Source: Azoarcus sp. TTM-91 (GTDB lineage: Bacteria; Pseudomonadota; Gammaproteobacteria; Burkholderiales; Rhodocyclaceae). Taken from it: a stretch of DNA of 49,890 nt. Made by a program: the position numbers and the translations under genes. Every line of letters starts with the position of its first letter. Position 1 is the stretch's first letter. The DNA lies in the NCBI RefSeq assembly GCF_012911025.1, contig NZ_WUEI01000028.1, positions 1-49,890 on the forward strand, in the 5' to 3' direction. The notes under the pieces were generated by a model. The model was not told where the DNA came from. It saw nothing but the letters and a program-made list of their open reading frames with translations, and did not search any database. Shown piece by piece: positions 37,301 through 44,365 of this stretch.

Positions 37301-38874
37301 GCAGCACCGGCACCATCGTCGCCTCCGGCGATGATGTCGAAGTCAATGTGGACGGCGGCGACAACCTCGCCAGCGTGGTGCTGGGCGGCTCGCAGACGCT
37401 GCTCGCCGGCCAGCAGAAGGCGGTGTTGAAGGTCGCCGGCGGCCAGGTCCGCGTCACCAACTTCGACATCCACAGCCAGGGCAACAACGCCGGGGCGCTG
37501 GTGGTCGGCAACAACGTGGTGTTCGACGGCACTGGCGTGATCGATGCCGTGGGTTCCATCGCAGCGCTTTCCAGCACCGCCGGGACTGGCAACATCGACA
37601 GCCGCAGCGCCGACCTCAGCGTGACCAACAGCGGTAGCGGCACGGCGGACGTCCATCTCGAGGCGCAGGCGGGCTCGGTGCTGCTGGGCGACACCGACGT
37701 GGTGGCGGCCGGCGGTTCGGCTGGCCTGGACGTGCAAGCCGCCACCGGCATCGAATCCACCGGCAACGTGCTGGTGCGCGCCACCGGCGGCGACTCGTCC
37801 ATCGAACTCGTCACCAGCGGTGCCACCGCCCACATCAAGGTCGCCGCCGGCACCATGATGGTCGCGGAAAGCCTGGGCAACCACGCCGGCGACGCCGACA
37901 TCTACATGAAGGCGGGCGACTGCTGCAAGGCGGAAGTCCAGCTCAATGGCAACGTCACCGCCAACAACACCGGCAGCGGCGACGCCACGGTGGCGGCCTA
38001 CGCCGGCAAGATCACGGTGAACGGTGTCACCACCGCCCACTCTGTCGGCGGCAGCACCGGCATCGGCCTTGCCACCGCGGGTGATCTGGTGGTGTCGGGC
38101 AAGCTGGTTTCCAAGGCCGACTCGGCCAACGAAGAAGCCCACATCGTGCTGGTGTCCGACAAGCTCAACTACAGCGGCACCGCCGAGCTGTCGCAGGGCA
38201 ACGGCCGCGTGCAGCTGGCGCCGTTCAGCACCGATGAGATCATCGGAGTGAACTCCGCCCGCGACCACGACGCCATCATCGGGGTGAACTACACCACCGG
38301 CACGCTGAACAAGTTCGCCGGCTACGGCGCCGAGATCCGCATCGGCGGCAGCTTCGACCGCAGCAACTGGGCGAACGGCTCCGACTGGTGCATCCCGGAA
38401 ATGGCGAACTGGACGGACGTCACCCAGCACACCGCCGACATCCACGTCGCCGGCTCCAGCAACATCGTGCTGGCCGACACCACCATGGTGTTCGACACCA
38501 CCGGCATCACCTACTACCACGACCAGGGCATGAGCCCGTGGAGCGTGCCGAACGGCCGCACCGCGATCTACGTGCCGCGCGCGGAGAAGGTGAGCATCGA
38601 CCGCTACGTGGATCGCACCGACAACTCGCTGCACTCCGTCAGCAAGATGCCGGACACCACCCTGGCGCTCGCCACCACCGGCATCCCGCCGGAAGGCACC
38701 ACGCCGCTGGGCGGCAACTTGTTCCTCGCCGGTGACGGTGTGAACATGGGCGTCTATGGCGGCGGCGCCGGTGCAGGCCAGAACGGCCAGAATGGCGTGA
38801 GCGGCGGCGGCGAGCAGGGCGGCGACGCCAACGCGGACGACGACGAGAACCGTCGCAGCCGTAACCGGAACTGA
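31333..38874 (+). CDS. TpsA-type giant exoprotein (filamentous haemagglutinin family)
   Basis: This 2513-aa secreted beta-helix protein is the substrate of the TpsB encoded 28 bases upstream. An extended signal peptide ends near PALAFAQ (about 38). The TPS secretion domain (about 40-290) includes INWDSFSIGQNG and NPNGIFFG at 122-129, the classic NPNG motif. From about 440 to 2250 it is a long run of degenerate repeats rich in Gly, Ala, Thr, Ser, Asn and Val. Residues about 600-890 are unusually rich in Tyr, Asn and Trp. Only five cysteines are seen: 752, 756, 2197, 2198 and 2353. The tail is Gly/Gln/Asn then acidic-basic. Adhesion or biofilm function is likely by family. Confidence 0.92.
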   Translation: MSTNMQKETHPAVRVFRLNPVTQALAGVAAAIPALAFAQMPTGGNVVSGGATITAPDANHTVIQQTTGKAIINWDSFSIGQNGYVQFIQPGSSAIALNRVVGADPSSILGNLSANGQVFLVNPNGIFFGAGSVVNVAGIVATTLNISDADFLAGNYRFVKGGSDARVVNAGTINAANGGYVVLAGDYVSNASGGVVDAQLGTALLASGNALTLELEGNSLVRYAVDEATVAHLAGVDNAGSILANGGRVIMTAKVAGDLASMVVNNTGLVQAQSTVERDGIVYLVGEGGSVANAGKLDVSAQAGANGGHVDIVADGDIVHAAGSVIDISGAATGSSNAGTVYTWADGANRFNSGATIVGKGGAEGGNGGFVELSGNKVVYRGLLDLTAVAGTAGWLLVDPTEITIKSGSGSGDAATFYETDLESALVGTSNVVLQASNTGAGNTASITMEALSDGELTGTGTAGLTLAVNAQNGATGSITFQNKSDTINIGGDLVLSVTDGNGVGAGAGVGTIDVGNLTSKSNIDLTAGSIATRNLTVANSAANGSNAAYAINADATTGDLTVDGDVSLIVSNTAAAGVKTSVDLQAAGAVNITGDLVSSATGVGYYHYNYTTPGSAATSYYSTYADRSDPWTLVDQGDHKIESSLNVGAGGNLTIGGTTTVTATDNNTAFTGGNAGGYFQTATSTTHNFWRPTAATATANVTAGGAVTLGGLTTVKADGYATASYSEVESWNDMVLQYNYTTKNQSVSSNCNPTCTYNNYTITNVKGSATGNYVWSFTYNDGPSTASNSPSYSSYTDSHSASASTQLGYSGQTGVTASLNVNAGGSVTTNGLDVAIVNRSSTSSTSYTDTNWGHQDSSNVGASVSGAREVNYSDSFDRSWAAARSTATTTISSGDNQAVTLNGNSNTSASFTEFAQVDTALAGATMTVTAGQNGGSSGSGNINVNGNVTVSGGDSTNPVALTLTSLDGNVVQAAGTSITVNNSYTAGDADATLEASAGSLLLQSISVAAGHNAQLTGSALDDIIVAGTLTAHEAAGTNNTLSRIALQTTDGDITLEDAVRSESAVSAVVDVDAGRDLTVNGATSAVADGAGNTSDSFSTNASITFASGGDMTINGTTTVDVDAASYGHLGPYYPYYNYPYATTTNGVIQMSSGGNLLLNNTVTATADSAGYNGTSNGTYTGNATTSITISSDGNLTVNELISATSGSTSNATAVGGGNAGSTSASVQLSSDGTTEINAVVRSNATSVTNQASATTVVGGGDLLTLNEDVLATGASAATVTLNSTNAGGEIVQLAGKTARATAASATANVNTAATGSVDLRSVEALGTSNASLTMNVGSGVVDVLTSTASAGSASASLTTQDADGTLTLVDSVTVTGNKTTAGESAALVVNAAGGLDASSSVIAVSNNSTTASTGARAQITAGGSVTLDDILVTTVGATGSGSTASLVLNAGDATVTDFAVSSDHGAASASFTTTSGDLTLNGIGRVYGNGVGTFAGLSASVAGDLDTSAASLEVRNQSTLSSAHANATLAATGTATIGDLSVSSDGTNGAVTVNLSGADGLTVSGEVTATSLATGGTATVSLGSADGNVNVLANALVLANSHGFASLSSGSATGGVLDGALRANSTHNGAQLSIEADGGVLSQGAAGVLRAGAATNSLLEVHAGDSVLDLNGTLQAVATSGSATLDVIGASGSIADFEATSAFSNASAFISGNNANGTLVLDGAGSVSANSAGSTGALLSIATVGALDTSTGTLDVGNGATTSGAGASMAVDANGNVTLGQVDLATGGVNGLAELTVTSNAGNVSFVGEVSVNGNGSGSNTVVSATAAGNLLVGNGAGISASAPDGYAAVTLTADGSATINGDVGATGSGSAAVAITGTTGVAQGAASEIVADGGTTATTTLTGAGVQVAGLVQANAGSGDANLSLVPQGGNITVAQGGHVLAASAAADAKVTLDGANNLVLNGMLEVSALSGEAKVSIDDIGTSLTQGSTGTIVASGDDVEVNVDGGDNLASVVLGGSQTLLAGQQKAVLKVAGGQVRVTNFDIHSQGNNAGALVVGNNVVFDGTGVIDAVGSIAALSSTAGTGNIDSRSADLSVTNSGSGTADVHLEAQAGSVLLGDTDVVAAGGSAGLDVQAATGIESTGNVLVRATGGDSSIELVTSGATAHIKVAAGTMMVAESLGNHAGDADIYMKAGDCCKAEVQLNGNVTANNTGSGDATVAAYAGKITVNGVTTAHSVGGSTGIGLATAGDLVVSGKLVSKADSANEEAHIVLVSDKLNYSGTAELSQGNGRVQLAPFSTDEIIGVNSARDHDAIIGVNYTTGTLNKFAGYGAEIRIGGSFDRSNWANGSDWCIPEMANWTDVTQHTADIHVAGSSNIVLADTTMVFDTTGITYYHDQGMSPWSVPNGRTAIYVPRAEKVSIDRYVDRTDNSLHSVSKMPDTTLALATTGIPPEGTTPLGGNLFLAGDGVNMGVYGGGAGAGQNGQNGVSGGGEQGGDANADDDENRRSRNRN

Positions 38875-38899
38875 GCGTCCAGACTGGAAGTCGTTACAG

Positions 38900-38930
38900 G
38901 ACCGCCCCGGCAACGGGGCGGTCTTTTTTC
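38900..38930 (+). terminator. strong rho-independent terminator after TpsA
   Basis: GACCGCCCCG (38900-38909), loop GCAA, CGGGGCGGTC (38914-38923), then six T. It separates the two-partner secretion genes from sapC. Confidence 0.92.
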
Positions 38931-38944
38931 GAGGAGATCGAACA

Positions 38945-39697
38945 ATGAGTGAAACCCAGACCGCCGGCGGCATGAAAGTCACGCCGCCCTTCGCCTACGG
39001 CGAAATCGTGCCGCTGCTCAAGCAGCACCGCGTCGCGGTCGAGGACGGCATCGTCGCGCCCGCCCTGCGCAATGTGCAGGCAGTGCCCATCTCCATGAGC
39101 GAAATGGGCCGCGCCGCGCGCGACTACCCCATCGCCTTCAGCGGCACGCCGGATGGCAAGCGCTTCGGCGTCATCGCGCTGCTCGGCCTGCGCCAGGGCG
39201 AAAACCGCCTGGTGGACGACGCCGGCCGCTGGCGCGAAGGCTGGTACGTGCCCGCCTACATCCGCCGCTACCCCTTCTGCATGGCCTCGGTCACCGACAA
39301 CGGCCAGCAGCGCGACGAGCGGGTCGTGTGCGTGGAACGCGGCGCGCTGGCCGAAGGCGACGGCGGCCGCGCGCTGGAAGACGAATCCGGCAAGCCGCAA
39401 GCCTGGTGGGAAGAGCGCCTCAAGCTCACCCAGGAATTCGAGGCCGACCTGCTGCGCACCGCCCGCATGTGCGACACCCTGAGCAAGTTCGGCCTGCTGG
39501 TACCGTTCTCCGCCCAGGCGGTGAGCAAGAGCGGCGACACCATGAACATCACTGGGCTGTTCCGCGGCGACGAAGGCCGCCTGGACAAGCTGCGCGCCGA
39601 CGACCTGCGCATGCTTATCCGCACCGGCACGCTGGGCCGGCTGTACGCGCAGATGTTCTCGCTGGACAACCTGGGGCGCTTGCTGGACCTGGGCTGA
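38945..39697 (+). CDS. SapC family protein
   Basis: This 250-aa soluble protein matches the SapC family, with VPISMSEMGRAARDYPIAFS, WYVPAYIRRYPFCM and LLVPFSAQAVSKSG as hallmarks, and the LFRGDEGRLDKLRADDLRML end. SapC was first named in Campylobacter S-layer secretion, but homologues are found in many proteobacteria, often beside secreted or TonB-linked proteins, with no proven mechanism. GAGGAG lies before the ATG. It is separated from tpsA by a strong terminator, so co-transcription depends on read-through. Confidence 0.9.
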   Translation: MSETQTAGGMKVTPPFAYGEIVPLLKQHRVAVEDGIVAPALRNVQAVPISMSEMGRAARDYPIAFSGTPDGKRFGVIALLGLRQGENRLVDDAGRWREGWYVPAYIRRYPFCMASVTDNGQQRDERVVCVERGALAEGDGGRALEDESGKPQAWWEERLKLTQEFEADLLRTARMCDTLSKFGLLVPFSAQAVSKSGDTMNITGLFRGDEGRLDKLRADDLRMLIRTGTLGRLYAQMFSLDNLGRLLDLG

Positions 39698-39750
39698 AAG
39701 CTGATACCACCCGCCGCTGATGTGGCGGTGGCGGCGAATGCTTGGACGAG

Positions 39751-39773
39751 AACGGGCCGTAAGGCCCGTTTTT
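39751..39773 (+). terminator. rho-independent terminator after sapC
   Basis: AACGGGCC, loop GTAA, GGCCCGTT, then TTT. It ends the sapC transcript; about 160 bases after it hold no gene. Confidence 0.85.
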
Positions 39774-39936
39774 CATGTCTGCAATACGGCTGCTTCGTCT
39801 GAAGGCGGCCCAGCGGCAGGCTCGCGTCATGATCTACGTCATCCGGGAAGGATAGTCATATGGTTTATGCTCCCCGGGTTAACGCAAAGCCTTGCAGCTC
39901 CATGACGGAAGCCTCCCTGTGCCAGCCAGAAACCGG

Positions 39937-40250
39937 ATGACAACTCAACTGCGACTCGCGTCAGCAATTGTGGCGCTCATCATCTCGTCATCGGCTTCCG
40001 CCGAAAGGAAACCGGAAATCCAGTTCCTGCACGGCAGCGAGTTGATGCAATGGTGCAAAGAGGAAGCCCAGGCCCACTTTGCCGGTAAGGACGTTTCGAC
40101 CAGTGGAGTGGGCGCCATTACGAGAGGGGAAACATCCTCCATGTGGAAGGGCAGATCAGGGCGGGTGACAAGGATGTCCCGGTCAATTGCCGGGTGGCCA
40201 AGGGCGCACGCGAGCATCTTGCGGCTATTGAAATACTGGAAGGCCGATGA
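39937..40250 (+). pseudogene. frameshifted small secreted hypothetical protein
   Basis: The frame from ATG 39937 encodes a signal peptide (MTTQLRLASAIVALIISSSA) and MQWCKEEAQAHFAGKDVS. After about 40100 coding-like sequence moves to another frame (GRHYERGNILHVEGQIRAGD, then VNCRVAKGAREHLAAIEILE) and ends at TGA 40248-40250. One missing base near 40100 explains the split. The restored product is about 105 aa with two cysteines. The restored stop overlaps the next gene's ATG as ATGA, which supports this reading. A sequencing error cannot be excluded. Confidence 0.6.
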
Positions 40251-40483
40251 CTATGTTTCGGTGCCCCTCACGTAAAAGGTCAGACAGTGTCAACAACGCC
40301 AGAGAAAAAACCTCTCCTTTCACTCGAAATGAATGGCTGGGGCTTGCGATTGGAGCTTGGTTCATTGCAGGTCTTTTGTTTTATCTTTTTGGATTCAATG
40401 CACTGGGTCGTTATTCCTTGATCGTGCTCATCGGCGGTCCCTGCTACCTCTCCTTTAAATTTCTCTCTAGCAGGTCAGAGTAG
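40247..40483 (+). CDS. small membrane protein, 78 aa
   Basis: This 78-aa protein has a basic N-terminus (FRCPSRKRSDSVNNAREK) and two hydrophobic segments, LGLAIGAWFIAGLLFYLFGF and RYSLIVLIGGPCYLSFKFL. It should span the inner membrane twice with both ends in the cytoplasm. Its ATG overlaps the stop of the restored upstream gene. Codon use is AT-rich like the rest of the small island. No family is recognised. Confidence 0.55.
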   Translation: MTMFRCPSRKRSDSVNNAREKTSPFTRNEWLGLAIGAWFIAGLLFYLFGFNALGRYSLIVLIGGPCYLSFKFLSSRSE

Positions 40484-40506
40484 TTTGTAATTTTCTAGCG
40501 CTTGTT

Positions 40507-40592
40507 GCCCAGAATCTTGGTCAAGGCGCTCCCTTTGGTCATTGGACGCTGCGCAATAAAGCTGCGCGGCGTTGGTTAACGCTAGGTTAGGT
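40507..40592 (+). repeat. attC-like site related to attC2
   Basis: This site ends with GGTTAACGCTAGGTTAGGT, a perfect inner box plus outer core (GTTAGGT). Its central part matches attC2 at 17545-17631 read on the opposite strand: GCTCCCTT(C/T)GGTC, then TGGACGCTGCGC, then ATAA. The left outer core is degenerate (GCCCAGA instead of GCCTAAC). The following ORF starts 5 bases after the core, the usual spacing for an integron cassette. Confidence 0.65.
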
Positions 40593-40597
40593 CGCAC

Positions 40598-41134
40598 ATG
40601 CGCATTCGGTATGCATTCGTTGTTATTGGGCTTTTCATTTCCAGTGTTCATGCTCAAACGGTTTCCTTCAACCGATTTACTGATGATCTTCCACAATTAT
40701 TGGAGACAGATGCCGTAACGGTCATGGTTCGTAGCCTTATGCATGATTTCGCCGGGAAATTGTGCGCACGATTGAGCAACGCTACGGGAGGCGAGGCACA
40801 GGAGGAGGCCGAGAAATGGAGAGCAAGAAACGATGCGTTCATTCGTGGTGCCTCAAGCGTGCTGAACGAATTCGGCGATCGTTATCTCCAGGTTGGTGGC
40901 GAATCGGCCAAACAGGAGTATTCCCAGATGATCTTGCTGACCGCAGTGAAGGAAGCCAATCGGCGAGTAATGCGACAGTTGGACGGTGCAAACCTTGACA
41001 ACGCTATCGTCCCGCCTGAGCGTGCCTGTTACGGCCTAGCGCAACTGCTTAATGACAGAGTTGCTGACTTCGAGCGCTCGCCAGAGACAACGCGCGCCTT
41101 GGTTCCTTACATGGAACGGAAGGGTATTCGCTAA
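40598..41134 (+). CDS. cassette-like secreted hypothetical protein, 178 aa
   Basis: This 178-aa protein begins with a signal peptide (MRIRYAFVVIGLFISSVHAQ) and then a helical, soluble domain with two cysteines (KLCARL and ERACYGLAQL). It contains EEAEKWRARNDAFIRGASSV and EYSQMILLTAVKEANRRVMR. No family is recognised. Its ATG sits 5 bases after an attC-like core, and its stop is inside another attC-like repeat, so it has the form of a complete gene cassette. AT-richer than flanking operons. Confidence 0.65.
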   Translation: MRIRYAFVVIGLFISSVHAQTVSFNRFTDDLPQLLETDAVTVMVRSLMHDFAGKLCARLSNATGGEAQEEAEKWRARNDAFIRGASSVLNEFGDRYLQVGGESAKQEYSQMILLTAVKEANRRVMRQLDGANLDNAIVPPERACYGLAQLLNDRVADFERSPETTRALVPYMERKGIR

Positions 41135-41197
41135 GGCAGCCCGACCCTTGGCTCAACCGGATTTGAGCTTCTTCGCTCTTTAGATCCGACGTTAGCC
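41130..41197 (+). repeat. possible attC site after the 178-aa cassette ORF
   Basis: The site begins GCTAAGG at the stop codon and ends GTTAGCC, with a GGCTCAACC inner box. A central stem is formed by CGGATTTGAGC and GCTCTTTAGATCCG. It occupies the right place for a cassette attC, but the outer cores pair poorly, so a terminator is an alternative. Confidence 0.4.
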
Positions 41198-41218
41198 GGT
41201 TTGAGCACGGCATTGGCA

Positions 41219-41272
41219 CTGAATGAAATCGGGCCGCGGCGAGTCTCCTCGCCGCGGCCCGATTTCATTCAG
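41219..41272. terminator. perfect 25-bp inverted repeat (bidirectional terminator candidate)
   Basis: Arms at 41219-41243 and 41248-41272 are exact inverse complements with a TCTC loop. Each arm goes from an AT-rich outer part (CTGAATGAAATC) to a GC-rich inner part. It lies 14 bases after the stop of the leftward ABC ATPase gene and after the cassette island, so it can stop transcription from both sides. Confidence 0.75.
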
Positions 41273-41286
41273 CGGAACACCCGCCC

Positions 41287-42021
41287 TCAGGCTTCCTGCA
41301 CTGCCCCGATGAAGCCCGCCAGTTCCGGCGTCTGGGGCGCGGCGAACACCGTCTTCGGATCGCCGCTTTCATGTATCCGGCCCTGGTGCATGAAGATCAG
41401 CTTGTTGCCGACGTCGCGGGCGAAGCGCATTTCGTGGGTAACCATGATCAGCGTCATGCCCTCGCTGGCGAGCTGGCGGACGACGGCGAGGACCTCGTTG
41501 ACCAGCTCCGGGTCCAGCGCCGAGGTGATCTCGTCGCACAGCAGCACCTTGGGCTTCATCGCCAGGGCGCGGGCGATGGCGACGCGCTGCTGCTGGCCGC
41601 CGGAGAGCTGGTCGGGGAAGCTGCTGAACTTGTCGGAGAGGCCGACCTTCAGCAGCATTTCCTTGGCGATGTCCTCGGCCTCGCGCTTGGAGCTGCCCTT
41701 GACCACCGTGGGCGCGAGCATGACGTTCTGGCCGGCGGTGAGGTGGGGAAAGAGGTTGAACTGCTGGAACACCATGCCGACTTTCTGGCGCAGGGCGCGC
41801 AGGTCGCCCTTGCCGTCGTGCAGCGCGGCACCGTCCACCACCAGCTCGCCCTTGTCTATGGTTTCCAGGCCGTTGATGGTGCGCAGCAGGGTGCTCTTGC
41901 CGGAGCCGCTGCGGCCGATGAGGGCGACGACGTCGCCCTGGGCGACTTCCAGGTCTATGCCCTTGAGGACGTGGTTGGCGCCGAAGTGCTTGTGCAGGCC
42001 GGTGATCTTAACGAGCGACAT
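41287..42021 (-). CDS. polar amino acid ABC transporter ATP-binding protein (GlnQ/HisP family)
   Basis: This 244-aa ATPase is the last gene of the importer operon. It shows GLHKHFGANHVLKGIDLEVA, Walker A GRSGSGKST, signature LSGGQQQR, Walker B LLCDEITSALDPELV and H-loop VTHEM. The TSALDPELV version of Walker B is characteristic of polar amino acid importers. It overlaps the preceding permease gene by 14 bases. Confidence 0.94.
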   Translation of the reverse strand: MSLVKITGLHKHFGANHVLKGIDLEVAQGDVVALIGRSGSGKSTLLRTINGLETIDKGELVVDGAALHDGKGDLRALRQKVGMVFQQFNLFPHLTAGQNVMLAPTVVKGSSKREAEDIAKEMLLKVGLSDKFSSFPDQLSGGQQQRVAIARALAMKPKVLLCDEITSALDPELVNEVLAVVRQLASEGMTLIMVTHEMRFARDVGNKLIFMHQGRIHESGDPKTVFAAPQTPELAGFIGAVQEA

Positions 42022-42661
42022 GGAATTTCCTCTCCAGGCTTTTGGCGTACAGCGAGAGCGGGTAGCAAAGGATGAAGTAACCGGCGGCGACCAGGCCGAA
42101 CACCAGGAAGGGCTGGAAGGTGGCGTTGGCCAGCATGGAGCCGGTCTTGGTGAGTTCGGCGAAGCCGATGATGGACGTCACCGCGGTGCCTTTGACCACC
42201 TGCACCGAGAAGCCGACGGTGGGCGCGATGGCGATGCGCAGCGCCTGCGGCAGCACCACGTAGCGCATCTGCTGGGTGTAGGACAACGCCAGGCTGGCGG
42301 AGGCCTCCCATTGGCCGCGCGGCACCGACTCCACGCAGCCGCGCCAGATCTCGGCGAGGTAGGCGCTGGTGAACAGGGTGAGGCCGACGGCGGCGGCGAT
42401 CCAGGGCGACACGTCCAGGCCGACCAGCGACAGGCCGAAGAAGACGATGAAGAGCTGCATCAGCAGCGGCGTGCCCTGGAAGACTTCGATGTAGCCCTTG
42501 GTGAGCGCCTGCAGCAGGCGGTTCTTGGAGATGCGGGCGAACAGGATGGCGAGGCCGACCAGGCCGCCGAGCACGAAGGCGATGAGCGACAGAGCCAGCG
42601 TCCATCTGCCGGCTTCCAGCAGGTTGCGGACGATGTCCCAGGTGGTGAATTGGACGAACAT
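42008..42661 (-). CDS. amino acid ABC transporter permease (HisMQ family), second subunit
   Basis: This 217-aa membrane protein has about five hydrophobic segments, with EVFQGTPLLMQLFIVFFGL and the EAA loop around SVPRGQWEASASLALSYTQQ. The ATG at 42661 overlaps the stop of the first permease gene (TGATG). Two HisMQ-type permeases form the heterodimeric channel. The end YAKSLERKFHVAR is typical. Confidence 0.93.
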   Translation of the reverse strand: MFVQFTTWDIVRNLLEAGRWTLALSLIAFVLGGLVGLAILFARISKNRLLQALTKGYIEVFQGTPLLMQLFIVFFGLSLVGLDVSPWIAAAVGLTLFTSAYLAEIWRGCVESVPRGQWEASASLALSYTQQMRYVVLPQALRIAIAPTVGFSVQVVKGTAVTSIIGFAELTKTGSMLANATFQPFLVFGLVAAGYFILCYPLSLYAKSLERKFHVAR

Positions 42662-43329
42662 CAGCGCGGCCTCCCGACGATGAAGCGCTGGCCCAGCCGC
42701 ATCAGCAGCTGGCGGATCAGCAGGGCCATGACGAAGTACATCGCCGTGGTGACGAAGTAGGTTTCGAAGGCGCGGAAGTTGCGCGACTGGATGAAGTTGG
42801 CGGCGAAGGTGAGTTCCTCCGCGGCGATCTGGGAGCAGACCGAGGAGCCGAGCATGACGATGATCACCTGGCTCACCAGCGCCGGCCACACGCGGGTCAG
42901 CGCCGGGCGCAGCACCACGTGGCGGAAGGTCTGCAGCCGGGTGAGCGCCAGCGAGGAGGCGGCCTCGATCTGGCCGCGCGGCGTGGCCTGGATGCCGGCG
43001 CGGATGATTTCGGTGGAATAGGCGCCGAGGTTGATCACCATCGCGATCACGGCGGCATGCCACTCGGTCATCTTCACGCCCAGCGAGGGCAGGCCGAAGA
43101 AGATGAAGAAGAGCTGCACCAGGAAGGGGGTGTTGCGGATCACCTCCACATAGAGCCCGAAGAGGCGGTCGAAGGGGCTGATCTTCCAGGCGCGGCAGAG
43201 CGCGCCGACGATGCCGAGGCCGATGCCCAGCACCGCGCCGACGGCGGTCAGCGCCAGGGTGAAGGCGGCGCCGGTGAGCAGCAGGTCGGTGTGCTGCAGC
43301 ACCGGGGCGAAGTCGAACTGATAGGCCAT
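42661..43329 (-). CDS. amino acid ABC transporter permease (HisMQ family), first subunit
   Basis: This 222-aa membrane protein has the family sequence VEVIRNTPFLVQLFFIFFGL and the EAA loop AGIQATPRGQIEAASSLALT. It is paralogous to the second permease in the operon and should pair with it. It lies about 130 bases after the binding-protein gene. Confidence 0.93.
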   Translation of the reverse strand: MAYQFDFAPVLQHTDLLLTGAAFTLALTAVGAVLGIGLGIVGALCRAWKISPFDRLFGLYVEVIRNTPFLVQLFFIFFGLPSLGVKMTEWHAAVIAMVINLGAYSTEIIRAGIQATPRGQIEAASSLALTRLQTFRHVVLRPALTRVWPALVSQVIIVMLGSSVCSQIAAEELTFAANFIQSRNFRAFETYFVTTAMYFVMALLIRQLLMRLGQRFIVGRPR

Positions 43330-43461
43330 CCAGGGTCTCCATGGCCGGCGCCGGGCCGGCTCGTGGCCGCGCGGGGCGCTGTGGGAGGGGCGGGTCGGGG
43401 CTGTCGGGGCTGCTTGCCCCGCTACCGCCGCCCGGGAGCCGCGGCGGCGGGGCGCAGGCGC

Positions 43462-44268
43462 TTACAGGTCCTTGGGCAGCGGGGCGTTCAGCCAGCGCTG
43501 GGCGATGGCGTCCAGGCTGCCGTCCTGCTTCGCCTTGGCGATGATCTCGTTCACCTTGGCGGTCAGCGCGGTCTCGCCCTTGGCGATGCCGACGTAGCAG
43601 GGCGAGTTCTTGATCAGGAACTTGGCGTCCAGGCGACGCAGCTTGGTCATGTCGTTCACCGCGGCGGCGACGACGTTGCCGGTGGCGATGAACTGCACCT
43701 GGCCGGTGAGGTAGGCGGAGATGGTGGCGTTGTTGTCTTCGAAGCGCTTGATGGTGGTGTTGGCCGGGGCGATCTTGGTCAGCTCCAGGTCTTCCACCGC
43801 GCCGCGGGTCACGCCCACCGTCTTGCCGGCGAGCTCGCCGGCCTGCGCCAGCTTGACGTCGGTGGGGCCGAACACGCCGTTGAAGAAGGGCGCGTAGGGG
43901 GTGGAGAAGTCGATCACCGCTTCGCGCTCGGCGTTCTTGCCCAGGCTGGAGATCACCAGGTCGGCCTTGCCGGTGGTGAGGAAGGGCACGCGGTTGGTGC
44001 TGGTCACCGGGATCAGCTCCACCTTCACGCCCAGCTCCTTGCCGATCAGGTTGGCCATGTCGATGTCGTAGCCGCGCGGCTTCAGGTCGGGGCCGACGCT
44101 GCCGAAGGGCGGGAAATCCTGCGGCACGGCGACACGCAGGGTGCCGTTCTTGTGCACGTTGGCGAGCACGTCGGCATGGGCGCTGGCCAGGCCCAGGGTG
44201 GCGCTGGCGGCAATGCCGGCGGCGAGGGCGCAGAGGCTGCGGAGGAAGGGGCGGCGGCTGGTGGTCAT
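43462..44268 (-). CDS. polar amino acid ABC transporter substrate-binding protein
   Basis: This 268-aa periplasmic protein (SBP_bac_3 family) has a signal peptide over about 1-33 (RRPFLRSLCALAAGIAASAT, ending SAHA). LRVAVPQDFPPFGSVG and GYDIDMANLIGKELGVKVEL follow, then LVISSLGKNAEREAVIDFST, all typical of cationic or polar amino acid binders. FedNNATISAYLTGQVQF-type sequence lies in lobe two. The exact ligand cannot be read from sequence. A GGAG site precedes the ATG. Confidence 0.93.
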   Translation of the reverse strand: MTTSRRPFLRSLCALAAGIAASATLGLASAHADVLANVHKNGTLRVAVPQDFPPFGSVGPDLKPRGYDIDMANLIGKELGVKVELIPVTSTNRVPFLTTGKADLVISSLGKNAEREAVIDFSTPYAPFFNGVFGPTDVKLAQAGELAGKTVGVTRGAVEDLELTKIAPANTTIKRFEDNNATISAYLTGQVQFIATGNVVAAAVNDMTKLRRLDAKFLIKNSPCYVGIAKGETALTAKVNEIIAKAKQDGSLDAIAQRWLNAPLPKDL

Positions 44269-44365
44269 GGTGGATCTCCGGGAGGAAGTGCAGAGGTGGG
44301 TTATTGCGGGCTGTGCTGCGTTCTACGGTTTCGGTCTGCTGGGAACGGCGTGTATCTTCAAAGAC

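Noticed and set aside
31288..38982. A 2564-codon open frame antisense to tpsA
   Set aside because: It is the shadow of a GC-rich repetitive gene. It is dominated by His/Val/Gly/Ala runs with no domain and lies opposite a gene with clear TPS motifs.
42008..43342. A single 444-residue fused permease
   Set aside because: Its first half is an off-frame reading of the separate permease gene at 42661-43329; the real second permease starts at ATG 42661.
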